Source: Lacipirellulaceae bacterium (GTDB lineage Bacteria; Planctomycetota; Planctomycetia; Pirellulales; Lacipirellulaceae). From it: 64,000 nucleotides of DNA. A program made the translations under genes and the position numbers. Location of the stretch: the NCBI GenBank assembly GCA_040218535.1, contig JAVJRG010000009.1:62001-126000 (forward strand), in the 5' to 3' direction. Numbering within the stretch: the first letter of the stretch is position 1; every line of letters starts with the position of its first letter. This document shows positions 16,555-26,169 of this stretch, piece by piece. Under the pieces are notes generated by a model. It ran no database searches, had not been told where the DNA came from, and was given only the letters and a program-made list of their open reading frames with translations.

Positions 16555-18053
16555 GCTAAGACATCAGTAACAACACTTCCATGCACGTTTGTCAGCCGCC
16601 GCTCCAGCCCGTTGTGATAGAACGTCAGTCGCTCGTGGTCGAGGCCCATCAAGTGAAGGATGGTTGCGTTGAAGTCGTAGACCGTGGTTTCATTCGTGGC
16701 TGCCTTGAAACCAAACTCGTCGCTCTCTCCGAAACTGAACCCACGTTTGACGCCTGCACCAGTGAGAAAGCAGGTAAAGGCGTCCGGATTGTGATCGCGT
16801 CCTGTCCCATTAGCTTGTAAGAAAGGCATTCGACCGAACTCAGTTGCCCAGACGACGAGGGTGTTTTCCAGCATCCCACGTTGCTTAAGGTCTGCGATCA
16901 GCGCTGCCGTCGGCTGGTCCATGATCTCCGCCTGCATGGCATGCGTTTTCAGGATGTTTGCGTGCGAATCCCAGTTTGTGATGCCATTTCCGCCCGAGGG
17001 ATCGCTACCATTGAAGAGCTGAACGACCCGTACGCCTTGTTCCAACAATCGTCGAGCGAGAATGCAATTGCGGGCGTAGTGGCCACGTAACTCGCTTCCA
17101 CCATCGACCCCATAAGCTTTCAATGTGGCCTGCGTTTCGCCCGAGAGGTCCATTACTTTGGGAACGGATGTTTGCATCTTGCCGGCCAGTTCATAGCTGG
17201 CAATGCGACCGGCAAGGTTGGCGTCATCGGGATACTGCTGGAGATGCCGAGCGTTTAGCCTTTGGAGCAGTTCGACGGTCTTGCGATCTTCCTGAGCAGA
17301 CAGGGTCGTCGGGCGGTGAAGATTGTTCGGCGGATGCTTGGCACTGAAATCCGCTGCTTGAAAAGCCGCGGGTAGGAAGCCATTGCCAAAATTGTTTTTA
17401 CCACTGCGAGCCATGCCCCGTGGGTCGTTGATTGCCACGAATGCGGGAAGTTCCTGATTCTCGGTTCCCAGTGCATAGGTCACCCAGGCACCAAACGACG
17501 GGAAGCCCTCCATCGTAAAGCCGGTGTTCATAAAGTTCTCACCCTGTGGGTGAGCGCTCGTCTGCGTGGTCAATGCATGAAAGAAGCAGAAATCGTCAAC
17601 TTGTTTGGCGAGGTGAGGCAGCAAGTCAGAAACCATCTTGCCGGTTTCGCCACGGGGAGAAAAGTTCCAGAAGGGTTTAGCGATGTTGCCTGAAGGTCCT
17701 TCAAAAGTTACGGCAGGAATACCGGGAGGTTTTTGGCCGTGATACTTGGCGAGCGCAGGCTTGTAGTCAAACGTATCAATGTGACTCACAGCCCCTGGGC
17801 AGTAGATCACCAGAACTTGCTTGGCAGGCATTGGGAAGTGAGGATCGCGCCGCGCATAGGGACGACGAGAATTGATGTTGGGCCGTATCGGTGCTTTCTC
17901 GCCAACACCACCTTTGTCGCTTGCCAACAAACCGTCGGCATCAAGCATGCTTGCCAGTGCTAAACCAGCCGTCGAAAGACCAGCTGTGCCGAGGAAACCG
18001 CGGCGATCTAGCAACTGCATGCCACGTGTCGAGAGGCGTTCAGGATTAGTCAT
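16551..18053 (-). CDS. DUF1501 protein with Tat-type signal
   Basis: Exported protein of 500 residues, from a family of alkaline-phosphatase-like fold that is very common in planctomycetes and almost always next to a PSCyt1/DUF1549/DUF1553 gene, as here (8 bp upstream). The N-terminus carries a Tat-like signal, LLDRRGFLGTAGLSTAGLALASML. Conserved segments are KQVLVIYCPGAVSHIDTFDYKP, ALTTQTSAHPQGENFMNTGF, and the C-terminal GMLENTLVVWATEFGRMPF with GRDHNPDAFTCFLTGAGVKRG. The frame is open to 18197 but the ATG at 18051-18053 fits the Tat signal and the neighbour's stop. It is the last gene of the long minus-strand operon. The enzymatic activity of the family is not known. Confidence 0.9.
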   Translation of the reverse strand: MTNPERLSTRGMQLLDRRGFLGTAGLSTAGLALASMLDADGLLASDKGGVGEKAPIRPNINSRRPYARRDPHFPMPAKQVLVIYCPGAVSHIDTFDYKPALAKYHGQKPPGIPAVTFEGPSGNIAKPFWNFSPRGETGKMVSDLLPHLAKQVDDFCFFHALTTQTSAHPQGENFMNTGFTMEGFPSFGAWVTYALGTENQELPAFVAINDPRGMARSGKNNFGNGFLPAAFQAADFSAKHPPNNLHRPTTLSAQEDRKTVELLQRLNARHLQQYPDDANLAGRIASYELAGKMQTSVPKVMDLSGETQATLKAYGVDGGSELRGHYARNCILARRLLEQGVRVVQLFNGSDPSGGNGITNWDSHANILKTHAMQAEIMDQPTAALIADLKQRGMLENTLVVWATEFGRMPFLQANGTGRDHNPDAFTCFLTGAGVKRGFSFGESDEFGFKAATNETTVYDFNATILHLMGLDHERLTFYHNGLERRLTNVHGSVVTDVLA

Positions 18054-18061
18054 GGCATTGG

Positions 18062-20854
18062 TTAGGGAAGAAAGGCGAATTCGTTGGAATTGATCAAGGC
18101 TCGACAGACAAGCGACAGATGATCCTCCCCTGCGAGCTTCATCGCCTCCTGGCGTTCCGGCTCGCTTGGATTGCGACCAAGTAGTAGTTGAAAACAACGA
18201 TCGAGAGCCGCCGTCGTCTCTCCATCGGTCTCTTTGAGAGCACGTTCAGCTATCCGCTTCGATTGGTCGAGCACCAGATCGCTGTTCATCAGGTTGAGCG
18301 CCTGCAAAGGAGTCGTTGAGACGGGTCGTTTGGCTCTCACTTGGCCGCAATCGGGAAAATCGAACGCCGTAAATATCTGATCGTCAACTCGCCGCATTCG
18401 TTCTTGGTAAATCATGCGACGCCAGGTGTGCGGGCCGTGATTGTCAGTGACCTCCCACTGAGCGTACATTTTTTTCACGTTATGTATGCGGAAGCTACGA
18501 CCCCCAAGGCTTCGATCGAGAACGCCAGAAGCCTGCAGGATCGAGTCGCGAATCACTTCAGCCTCGACACGCTTCGGTGGGAAACGCCACAGCAGCGTCG
18601 AGTCAGCATCCTTTTTGATTCCCGCTTTGCGAGGCAAGCTCGCCTGACGGAACGCCTGCGAAGTAACCATGAGACTAATTAAATGCTTCATGCTCCAAGG
18701 ACGGCCATCGATTCCGTCCGCTGTAGTCGTCGGTTGGACGAGCTCTGCCGCTAACCAATCCAGCAGTTCGGGGTGGGTCGGGGGCGTTCCTGCGGCACCG
18801 AAGTCGCTGGTTGTTTTTACGATTCCTTGTCCGAACACATGGTGCCAAAGTCGATTGGCCGCAACTCGCGACGTCAGCGGATGCTGGGGGTCGGTAAGCC
18901 AATCGGCGAAAGCGACACGCCGATCGGACCCCAGAGCGTAAGCATCGACTTCTAGTTTCCCATCAAGTTCACTCAAACCAGCCGGATAGACTTCATTCCG
19001 GGGATTCTCTGGGCTGCCACGGCCAAGTACATAGGTCTTCGCCGGCTCAATGAAACGAGACACGAAACTACGCTTCGGACCCTGCTCGATTTGGGCGTGG
19101 ATTAGCTGCTGGAGCTCTTTGAGCAACTTCTGTCGCGGTGAATGCTCCCGATTGAGTTCATGATAGTCATCCGTGGCGACGACCTTCCGCCAGTTTCCTT
19201 CTTGATCCCTTACCTCAACGCGATACTTGCCGAAATTCAACGCGTTTAGGTTATGGAGATAGTCCGTGTCGAAGAAGTTTCTACGATTCGTGCTGAGACG
19301 AATCCGCTTGACTTGCTCTTCACCATTGAACTCGAACTGAACCCAAGGTTCCGCCAATTTGCCTTTGTCGGATCTGACAATCCAACTATCGTTGCCGTAC
19401 TTGCCGTCATTGATTCGCGTGACGGGGTACCTAGCCGCGGGGCCATCTTCTGAAGAGGTCACGACGGTACCGTGTGAAGTCAAAGCCAGATTCTTACCGC
19501 GTGAGTCACCAAAGATTTCTAACTCGTCAATCCGAACCGTCTTATTCTTGAACGATACGCGTATGGCGTCCGTCGAGACGCTTGGGAATCGGATTTCTTT
19601 GAAACCAACCCAGTCTTCTTCCCAAGGGCCCATTTGACTGAGGTGGTTCCGTTTAATCCGCATCAAGCGACTCAGCTCTTTGCCGCGCAACTTGCTGGGA
19701 TGAGACGCTCCTAATTCCGGAACGCGGCTGCCAAACTCAATGTCCTGAAATACCGCAGAGAGCGAGTAGTAGTCCGTGATCGAAATGGGGTCGAATTTGT
19801 GGTTGTGACATCGTGCGCAACCGATCGTCAGACCAAGCGCGGACGCTCCCACGGTCTGGAGGATTTCATCCATCCGATCCGCCCGTGCTTGGCGGCGTGC
19901 GGAAGGTTCTTGGCCGACAGTCGCTAGTGGCACGTGGGGGCCGGCAACCAAATACCCTGTGGCGTCCCCTTGCTCAAGAGCGTCCCCAGCAATTTGCTCG
20001 CGTAGGAACTGATCGTACGGTTTATCCTCATTAAATGCCCGGATGACATAGTCACGGTAGATCCAGGCATTCTTGCGATACATGTTACTTTCGCTGCCGT
20101 TGGTTTCTGCCCAACGGATGACATCAAGCCAATGTTGCGTCCACCGTTCTCCGAAGTGTGGCGAGTTGAGGAGCCGCTCGACAAGTTCGAGATAGGCTTC
20201 TTCAGGATTGGCGCTAGACAGCTTAAGGAACTTCTCTGTCTCTTCAGGAGTTGGAGCAAGGCCAGTCAGCACAATCGATGCACGGCGTATCAGTGCGCGT
20301 GGTTCAGCTGGCTCCGAATAACTTAAACCTTCCTTCGCAAGTCGCTCGCTCAAAAAAGCGTCAATTGGATTCGGATAGGTTGTTTGCCCTTCAGCCTTCT
20401 TCGGTACCGCGGGGCGAACGACAGGTTGGAACGACCAGTGGTCGGACTTTTCTCGCTTGACGGCTTCCATTTGCCCCGGCCAGACAGCTCCCTCACGGAT
20501 CCAGCGAGTCAGCAATTCGATTTCTTCCTCGGGCAGCTTATCGTCGTCAGGGGGCATCTCCATGTCGGGGTCAACATGGTTAATCAACTCAATGAGATAA
20601 CTCTTCTCCGGCTCGCCGGGAACGATGGCTGCTAATCCCGAATCCCCGCCGGTGAGCATGTTGACGCGGCGATCCAAGCGAAGGCCCGACTCCTGCTCAT
20701 CCTCACCGTGGCAGTACCAGCAGCGCGTTTCCAAAATCGGTGCTATGTCGGTCAGGAAATCGACTTCTTCGGCGGCTGACCTTACTCTGGGTGCGAGTAG
20801 CGCACCCGTGATCAGCAAAAAAAGACACGAAGCTTTGGAGACAGTCGATTTCAT
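18062..20854 (-). CDS. PSCyt1-DUF1549-DUF1553 protein with inserted discoidin-like domain
   Basis: Large exported protein of 930 residues. A signal peptide (LFLLITGALLAPRVRSA) is followed by a planctomycete cytochrome c domain with one haem site, CWYCH at residues 45-49, and EMPPDDDKLPEEEIELLTRWI. DUF1549 occupies about 150-370 (NPIDAFLSERLAKEGL, HFGERWTQHWLDVIRWAETNG, CARCHNHKFDPI with a second CxxCH). About 400-545 is an F5/8-type-C-like beta sandwich (DELEIFGDSRGKNLAL, WVQFEFNGEEQVKRIRLSTN, KYRVEVRDQEGNWRKV) that suggests sugar binding. DUF1553 closes the protein (SRVAANRLWHHVFGQGIV, RVDDQIFTAFDFPDCG). I prefer the ATG at 20852-20854 over the upstream one. The gene pairs with DUF1501. A redox role is inferred; no biochemical function is established for the family. 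Confidence 0.9.
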   Translation of the reverse strand: MKSTVSKASCLFLLITGALLAPRVRSAAEEVDFLTDIAPILETRCWYCHGEDEQESGLRLDRRVNMLTGGDSGLAAIVPGEPEKSYLIELINHVDPDMEMPPDDDKLPEEEIELLTRWIREGAVWPGQMEAVKREKSDHWSFQPVVRPAVPKKAEGQTTYPNPIDAFLSERLAKEGLSYSEPAEPRALIRRASIVLTGLAPTPEETEKFLKLSSANPEEAYLELVERLLNSPHFGERWTQHWLDVIRWAETNGSESNMYRKNAWIYRDYVIRAFNEDKPYDQFLREQIAGDALEQGDATGYLVAGPHVPLATVGQEPSARRQARADRMDEILQTVGASALGLTIGCARCHNHKFDPISITDYYSLSAVFQDIEFGSRVPELGASHPSKLRGKELSRLMRIKRNHLSQMGPWEEDWVGFKEIRFPSVSTDAIRVSFKNKTVRIDELEIFGDSRGKNLALTSHGTVVTSSEDGPAARYPVTRINDGKYGNDSWIVRSDKGKLAEPWVQFEFNGEEQVKRIRLSTNRRNFFDTDYLHNLNALNFGKYRVEVRDQEGNWRKVVATDDYHELNREHSPRQKLLKELQQLIHAQIEQGPKRSFVSRFIEPAKTYVLGRGSPENPRNEVYPAGLSELDGKLEVDAYALGSDRRVAFADWLTDPQHPLTSRVAANRLWHHVFGQGIVKTTSDFGAAGTPPTHPELLDWLAAELVQPTTTADGIDGRPWSMKHLISLMVTSQAFRQASLPRKAGIKKDADSTLLWRFPPKRVEAEVIRDSILQASGVLDRSLGGRSFRIHNVKKMYAQWEVTDNHGPHTWRRMIYQERMRRVDDQIFTAFDFPDCGQVRAKRPVSTTPLQALNLMNSDLVLDQSKRIAERALKETDGETTAALDRCFQLLLGRNPSEPERQEAMKLAGEDHLSLVCRALINSNEFAFLP

Positions 20855-20880
20855 GATTGAATGCTCGGTTCTCAAGCCCC

Positions 20881-22485
20881 CTAAAGAGCTGCTTTCCAAC
20901 CAGCCGCAAACTGTTCTTGTAGTTTACCAACGAGTTCAGGGTTTTCTTTCGCGATATTTCTTGTTTCTGACGGATCGGCTTCGTGGTCGTAAAGCTCGAC
21001 GAACACCGGTTCGCTCTCAGCGTCGCGAATATCTTTCCAAAGCACCAGGCGATACTGATCGGTGCGCATCGCGTAACCCATCAGGTGGTTCTCAAAGAGA
21101 TCGCGGTCCCACTTGTCGCCCATCTGCTGGATGATTCGCCCCTCAACTTCTTCAATCAACGGTCCGAAAAACGTTTCTCTCATGCCGCGGGAGAGCGGGT
21201 TGGCAGCCCATTCGCGGAGGGCCGGGTTGGGGAATTGGCTGAACGCAGCTTTCTTCCACGGCTTATTTGGCTCATCTAGCAGCGGCGCGAAGCTATGCCC
21301 TTCGACGTGTTCAGGAATCGGCAGATCGGCCAGCTCACACAATGTCGGATACATGTCTACCAATTCGACGAGAGCTTCGGTCGTGGCTCCGCGGGTGCCC
21401 ATCTCAGGCGTCCAAATCATCAAAGGTACTCGGGTCGCGATTTCGTAGTTGGTCGCCTTGCCCCACACGCCCATGTCGCCAAGGTGCCAGCCGTGATCGC
21501 CCCAGACGATGATGATGGTGTTGTCTCGCAAGCCTTCCTCTTCGAGCGCCTCGATCATCCGGCCCACTTGGGCATCGACGTAACTGACACAGGCAAGGTA
21601 GGCGTGCATCAAAGTATCCGCGAGCTCGCCTTCAATCGGCCCACTCTTGGGAATCCCATGACGTACGCGCAACTCGAAGGAAGCATGTAAGCCTGTTTCC
21701 GCCCCATTCGCGGGCGCCTCGTCATGCGTTGCCTGCGGCAGTTTAATGTTGTCGTAGAGTTTCCAATACTTCTCAGGAGCAATGAAGTTTAGATGCGGCT
21801 TGTAAAAGCCCAGTCCTAAGAAAAATGGCTTGTCGGGGTTCTTGGCCATTTCTTTCATCGTGGCGATCGCAAGATCGGTGTTGTACCCATCGCGATAGCG
21901 TTGATCAGGAACGTCTGCTCGCTCATAGGCGGGGCCTTGAACCAGTCCTGTCTTGCCGATGCCTTCGCCATATTTTGCCTCAAGAAGCTCGTTGTTCTTG
22001 CGAACGATTGCCTGATTCTCAGGCAGTGCGAATCCTCCGATGGGTCGCTTGAAACTCACTTTGTCGTAAGCCGGTTTGCGACTCCAGGAGCGTTCGAGGT
22101 CAGCGAAGGCGGGCTTGTGAAAAATCTTTCCGCAGTGTGCCGCTTCATAGCCGTGCGCGATGAAGTGTTGCGACAGCGTAACGATGTCTGGATTGTTGTC
22201 GCGGAAGTAGACCGAGTTTTCGATCACGCCAATCGTATCCGGCCGCGCCCCGGTCATAAGACTTGCTCGCGAGGGACTGCAGATCGCCTCCTGGCAGTAC
22301 GCCCGATTGAAAAGCAAACCGTCCTTGGCCAGTTTGTCGAGATTCGGCGAGATGGCTACCTTCGAACCATAGCAGCCCAACTCAGGACGCAGATCATCAA
22401 CGGCGATGAAGAGGATGTTCGGCTTCTTCGCGAAGCAAGGGCTTGCGATCAAGAGGAGTAGAAACAGCGAAGCGAATCGCTTCAT
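20881..22485 (-). CDS. Iduronate-2-sulfatase-like S1 sulfatase
   Basis: Secreted formylglycine sulfatase of 534 residues. The signal peptide is MKRFASLFLLLLIASPCFA; an ATG seven codons upstream (22504-22506) is the alternative start. The metal site reads [18 protein letters not shown], which with FDR/CSPSR-type spacing marks the iduronate-2-sulfatase-like branch (probably subfamily S1_7). Cys69 of CSPSR is the residue to be oxidised. Further conserved segments are HCGKIFHK, FFLGLGFYKPHLNFIAPEKYW and IIVWGDHGWHLGDMGVWGK. It lies inside the long operon between GH127 and the cytochrome gene. S1_7 enzymes take part in carrageenan desulfation in marine bacteria; iduronate itself is not implied by the name. 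Confidence 0.92.
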   Translation of the reverse strand: MKRFASLFLLLLIASPCFAKKPNILFIAVDDLRPELGCYGSKVAISPNLDKLAKDGLLFNRAYCQEAICSPSRASLMTGARPDTIGVIENSVYFRDNNPDIVTLSQHFIAHGYEAAHCGKIFHKPAFADLERSWSRKPAYDKVSFKRPIGGFALPENQAIVRKNNELLEAKYGEGIGKTGLVQGPAYERADVPDQRYRDGYNTDLAIATMKEMAKNPDKPFFLGLGFYKPHLNFIAPEKYWKLYDNIKLPQATHDEAPANGAETGLHASFELRVRHGIPKSGPIEGELADTLMHAYLACVSYVDAQVGRMIEALEEEGLRDNTIIIVWGDHGWHLGDMGVWGKATNYEIATRVPLMIWTPEMGTRGATTEALVELVDMYPTLCELADLPIPEHVEGHSFAPLLDEPNKPWKKAAFSQFPNPALREWAANPLSRGMRETFFGPLIEEVEGRIIQQMGDKWDRDLFENHLMGYAMRTDQYRLVLWKDIRDAESEPVFVELYDHEADPSETRNIAKENPELVGKLQEQFAAGWKAAL

Positions 22486-22533
22486 GATCGGTGATCTATT
22501 GTTCATATTTGCAAGTCAATCGAGAATCGAGGC

Positions 22534-24513
22534 TCACCAAAGGACCGGCATGAAGACCGTCATCTCGGCGGTGCCCCGATTGCTCCACGTGTAATAGGGG
22601 ACGAATTGTGTCTCATAGGACTTCCAGCTAGGTTGCTGGACAACACGGTACATGCCTTCAGCACCATCGGTGCGAAGCCGCACCTCACCCTTGATGATGG
22701 TAACTCCGTCCAACAGGTCGGGCATATGTTGAGCTTCTAGTTGTGCGTTACGATCAAGGTAAACATCCAACACCTTGGCGTCCGCGGGCAGGTCAGGCGA
22801 TTCAATGCAGTAGACGAGCGGGCCGCGTTTGATAGCGACTTGGTTACGCACCTCTTCGATCCGCGGGTGCCCTTCAACGAGCTGAATGTCCATCGGGAAC
22901 AAGAGCGTGACGACATCGCCGGCTTTCCAGGCGCGTTCAATTACAGCGAATGTTCTGGGCACGACTTTCGTTGGAGCAGGCTCGCCATTGATTTGAAGTT
23001 CTGTCCCAAGAGCCCAATCTGGGATGCGAAGTAAAAGCTGGAACGGTTCCGCCTTGCACTCACGAATCGTGATCTTTACCGATCCCTTCCATGGGTACTC
23101 GGTTTCTTGTTCGAGACTGAACGGTGATCCATCCTGCAGTGTTGTGTCGAGCTGGTTCCCGCCGTACAGATTCACGGCAATCCCGTTCTCTGAAAAGCTG
23201 TAGGCCCATCCGGATGCTTTCGCGATCGTCCTCACCAAGTTGGGTGGGCAGCAGAAACATTCGATGTACGGTTCGCGGTCGGCAGACTCCGTGCAGTCAC
23301 GATGGTCCTGATACTCACGTTGGCCATGATTCATGCGAAGCGGATTTGCGTAGAAGTAATGCTTTCCGTCGGTGCTGATTCCGACCAGTGCGCTGTTGTA
23401 GAGAACGAGTTCGACAACATCTGCGTACTTCGATTCGCCCTTGATGCCAAGCAATCGCCAGTTGAACATCGCGTTGGCAATGTTCGCGCACGTTTCGTTG
23501 TACGCCGTGGAGTTGGGCATCAGGTATTCTTCAAGGAACCCTTCCTCGATTTTGTCGCGGCGTGTTGATGCTCCGAAGTGAGCCTGGCCAACGGCACCGG
23601 TCACATACGTCTTTTTCGCGACGTTGTTCCAAAGCCGATCGAGAGCGTCGATCAAGGCATGCTCGCCTGTCTCGGCATAGACATCCGCGGCACCAGCGTA
23701 GTAGTACATCGCCAGCACGGCGTGCCCAACCGCTTCGCTTTCTTCACGCAGGGCGACACGCTCTTGGACCATGTCACCGATGGGGTAACCCTCGGTCGTC
23801 GAGTCTTCAACGACTTCAGATTTCCCACGGTTGTTGATGAAGATTTCCGCGAGCTCCAGGTAGCGCTTGTCGCCAGTCGTGCGATACAGCTCCGCAAGCC
23901 CCATGATCTGTGACTGGTTGAAACCGAATCGTGCGAGATGCTTGGGTCGGGGCTGAAACAGGCTGTACAGCAAATTCGCGTTCTTGACGGCTACCTCAAG
24001 GAAGTTCGTCTTGCCGGTCAGACGATGATGGATCGACGCGCTCGTGTAGAGATGCCCGCAGTTGTACATCTCGTGGTACTTGCGATTCGAGAAGTGAGGA
24101 ATCCCATCGATCTGAATATTCGTGTGGAGATACCCATTCGCTTCCTGCGCTTTGCCGATAATGTCGATTGCTTCGTCGAGATCGCTCAAGATTGCTTCAT
24201 TACGATTGATGGCATAAACGTAGGTGGCGGCTTCCATCCATTTGAAAAAGTCGCCATCGTGCCAGGCGAATCCCTGGTGCTTCCCCTTCATCAAACCGGC
24301 TGCGATTTTGAAATTGTTTAAGCCGTGCCCAGTATCGCCTTTCAGGAGCGAGCCCATGTAAGGCACCATCACTTCTTCGCACAAGCGGAACTTCTCCGCC
24401 CAGAAACCGTCCGTCCAACGGCAATCGCCAAAGTTGATACCGCGGAGCCGAACGTGTGGGCTCTCAGAAGTAGCGGTGATCGCGCGGCGATGAGCGGTTG
24501 CCGTTCGTGTCAT
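22534..24513 (-). CDS. GH127 glycosidase (beta-L-arabinofuranosidase or 3,6-anhydro-D-galactosidase)
   Basis: Cytoplasmic-looking glycosidase of 659 residues without a signal peptide. The GH127 (alpha/alpha)6 barrel carries the zinc-thiolate active site: Glu340 and Cys342 in NETCANIANAMFNW, and Cys421-Cys422 in ECFCCPPNLVRT, one of which is the nucleophile. Glu324 in KIEEGF lies at the position of the HypBA1 acid/base. The frame is open to 24549; the ATG at 24511-24513 gives the best start. The family was founded on beta-L-arabinofuranosidases, but GH127 members of the Zobellia carrageenan regulon are alpha-1,3-(3,6-anhydro)-D-galactosidases. Being cotranscribed with GH16 enzymes, sulfatases and a 3,6-anhydrogalactose-type pathway favours the second activity. 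That choice is inference. Confidence 0.88.
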   Translation of the reverse strand: MTRTATAHRRAITATSESPHVRLRGINFGDCRWTDGFWAEKFRLCEEVMVPYMGSLLKGDTGHGLNNFKIAAGLMKGKHQGFAWHDGDFFKWMEAATYVYAINRNEAILSDLDEAIDIIGKAQEANGYLHTNIQIDGIPHFSNRKYHEMYNCGHLYTSASIHHRLTGKTNFLEVAVKNANLLYSLFQPRPKHLARFGFNQSQIMGLAELYRTTGDKRYLELAEIFINNRGKSEVVEDSTTEGYPIGDMVQERVALREESEAVGHAVLAMYYYAGAADVYAETGEHALIDALDRLWNNVAKKTYVTGAVGQAHFGASTRRDKIEEGFLEEYLMPNSTAYNETCANIANAMFNWRLLGIKGESKYADVVELVLYNSALVGISTDGKHYFYANPLRMNHGQREYQDHRDCTESADREPYIECFCCPPNLVRTIAKASGWAYSFSENGIAVNLYGGNQLDTTLQDGSPFSLEQETEYPWKGSVKITIRECKAEPFQLLLRIPDWALGTELQINGEPAPTKVVPRTFAVIERAWKAGDVVTLLFPMDIQLVEGHPRIEEVRNQVAIKRGPLVYCIESPDLPADAKVLDVYLDRNAQLEAQHMPDLLDGVTIIKGEVRLRTDGAEGMYRVVQQPSWKSYETQFVPYYTWSNRGTAEMTVFMPVLW

Positions 24514-24561
24514 GGTTTGGTTACTCCGACTTCCCTCGCAACACCACAATCACTCGCACCT

Positions 24562-26169
24562 TTATCCCTGTGGTGACAGCTTGGCCTGGATTTCTTCGAT
24601 GGACATGTTTTTTGTTTCGACAAGCTTGAAGGCCATGATGACCAGCCCGATCGCAACCGTAGCGGCGTAGAAAAGCAGGATCGAACTCATCCCCCAATTC
24701 TCAAGCTGCCAGGGAAAAAACTTTTGAATCAGCCAGCTCGTGAGGCTGGTGATTATCGTAAAGAATGGAATCGCGATGCCCCGCACCGATGCCGGAAAGA
24801 TCTCAGAGAACAGCACCCACATCACGGGGCCAACCGAAAAGTGAAACGCAGCGATAAAACTCAGGATACAGACTAAGACAAGAGTCGCGTCTATCCTTGC
24901 AGCTTTTTCTAAGAGCAGGCCTTGATGGTCGGCCGCTTCGTCTTTTCCAAGTGCTTCCTTGATAGCCATTTTGAAGGCGATGTCACTTTCAAACTCTTCG
25001 CCCGCCAAAGAGCGTAGCTTCTCGGCGTCCGGTGTATTCTTTTCTTCTTCATTGTCGTCGTCAGCGGTCTCTGTCTTCGTGACTTCCTCAATCGCTTCCG
25101 AAGTCAGCACGTAACGAGCATTGTGAAACGCGTAGGCACCCAGTCCGAGACTGGCAATAATCCAAACCATCCCCCAAATGATCATCGGACGACGACCCAG
25201 CTTGTCCACCAGCAGCAATCCCAGCACCGTGAAAAGTAGACCAGTAAGTCCAAGCCATACGGCTGATTGAAACGCTGCGTTCTCACCAATACCCAACTGC
25301 TTGAATACCGTTTGCGCGTAGAACAGGACCGCATTGATGCCGGTTGATTGCTGAGCGATGGCCAACGTCAACGCAATGATGAAGGTCAGCCGCATGCGAC
25401 TACTAAACAGTTCATTCAATTGCGAGGAGATGCTCCGATCGTCGGAACTTTTCTCCAGGCTCTCTCTCAGCTCGGCAACATGTGGAGCGATCTCTTCTTC
25501 GGGAAGGACTTTGCTGAGCGTACGAATGGTGTCTTCTGATCGATCCTTCAAGGCATACCAGTACGGGCTTTCAGGGATGAGGAAAAGCAGTCCTAGCCAT
25601 AGCATTGCAAAGGGGATTTCCGAGCCCAGCATCCAACGCCAAGTGTTCTCGTTAATGCCCCACTCCTGCACCCAAGCGGCACCCGAGCCAGCCCAGTGTT
25701 TGATGATGTAGTTGACAAAATAAGCCCCAGAAAGGCCGATGACGATATTAATCTGCGTCATCGAAACGAGCTTCCCCCGCCACTTAGGCGGGGCGATCTC
25801 ACCGATGTACATTGACGCCAGCGAGATCGAACTAAAAGCCAGCCCTCCCAGAAACCGCGCCCAGTAGAGGGCCGTCGCACTTGGGGCAAACGCCGAGGTA
25901 ATGGCCGAAACGAGATAAAGCATCGCAACGATGATGATCGTCCACTTTCGTCCCAGCCGGTCGGCGAAGAAACCGGCAAACGGCAGTGCGACCAACACTC
26001 CTAGAGCAGGTGCGGCAACAATGGAGCCTCGTTGGATTGAGTCGAGCGCAAACTCCTTGCCGATCAACTCCTCCGCTCCTGAGATCAACGCCGCGTCGAG
26101 GCCAAAGATCAGCCCCCCCATGGCGACGATCGTCGCGTATAGAAAAGCGTTTGCCGTGTGGTTGTTCAT
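24562..26169 (-). CDS. Sugar porter family MFS transporter
   Basis: Twelve-helix inner-membrane sugar symporter of 535 residues. Family motifs are visible: FFADRLGRKWTIIIVAM between helices 2 and 3, RWMLGSEIPFAMLW and PESPYWYALKDR after helix 6, QQSTGINAVLFYAQ in helix 7, VDKLGRRPMIIWG between helices 8 and 9, and the C-terminal VETKNMSIEEIQAKL. Unusual is a long, charged insertion of about 75 residues (about 350-425, rich in Asp and Glu, e.g. DDDNEEEK) in the second half, which makes it longer than XylE-type porters (about 490). Its start overlaps the upstream GH16 stop (ATGA). It probably imports mono- or disaccharides released by the GH16 and sulfatase enzymes; the substrate is inferred from the operon. 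Confidence 0.9.
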   Translation of the reverse strand: MNNHTANAFLYATIVAMGGLIFGLDAALISGAEELIGKEFALDSIQRGSIVAAPALGVLVALPFAGFFADRLGRKWTIIIVAMLYLVSAITSAFAPSATALYWARFLGGLAFSSISLASMYIGEIAPPKWRGKLVSMTQINIVIGLSGAYFVNYIIKHWAGSGAAWVQEWGINENTWRWMLGSEIPFAMLWLGLLFLIPESPYWYALKDRSEDTIRTLSKVLPEEEIAPHVAELRESLEKSSDDRSISSQLNELFSSRMRLTFIIALTLAIAQQSTGINAVLFYAQTVFKQLGIGENAAFQSAVWLGLTGLLFTVLGLLLVDKLGRRPMIIWGMVWIIASLGLGAYAFHNARYVLTSEAIEEVTKTETADDDNEEEKNTPDAEKLRSLAGEEFESDIAFKMAIKEALGKDEAADHQGLLLEKAARIDATLVLVCILSFIAAFHFSVGPVMWVLFSEIFPASVRGIAIPFFTIITSLTSWLIQKFFPWQLENWGMSSILLFYAATVAIGLVIMAFKLVETKNMSIEEIQAKLSPQG

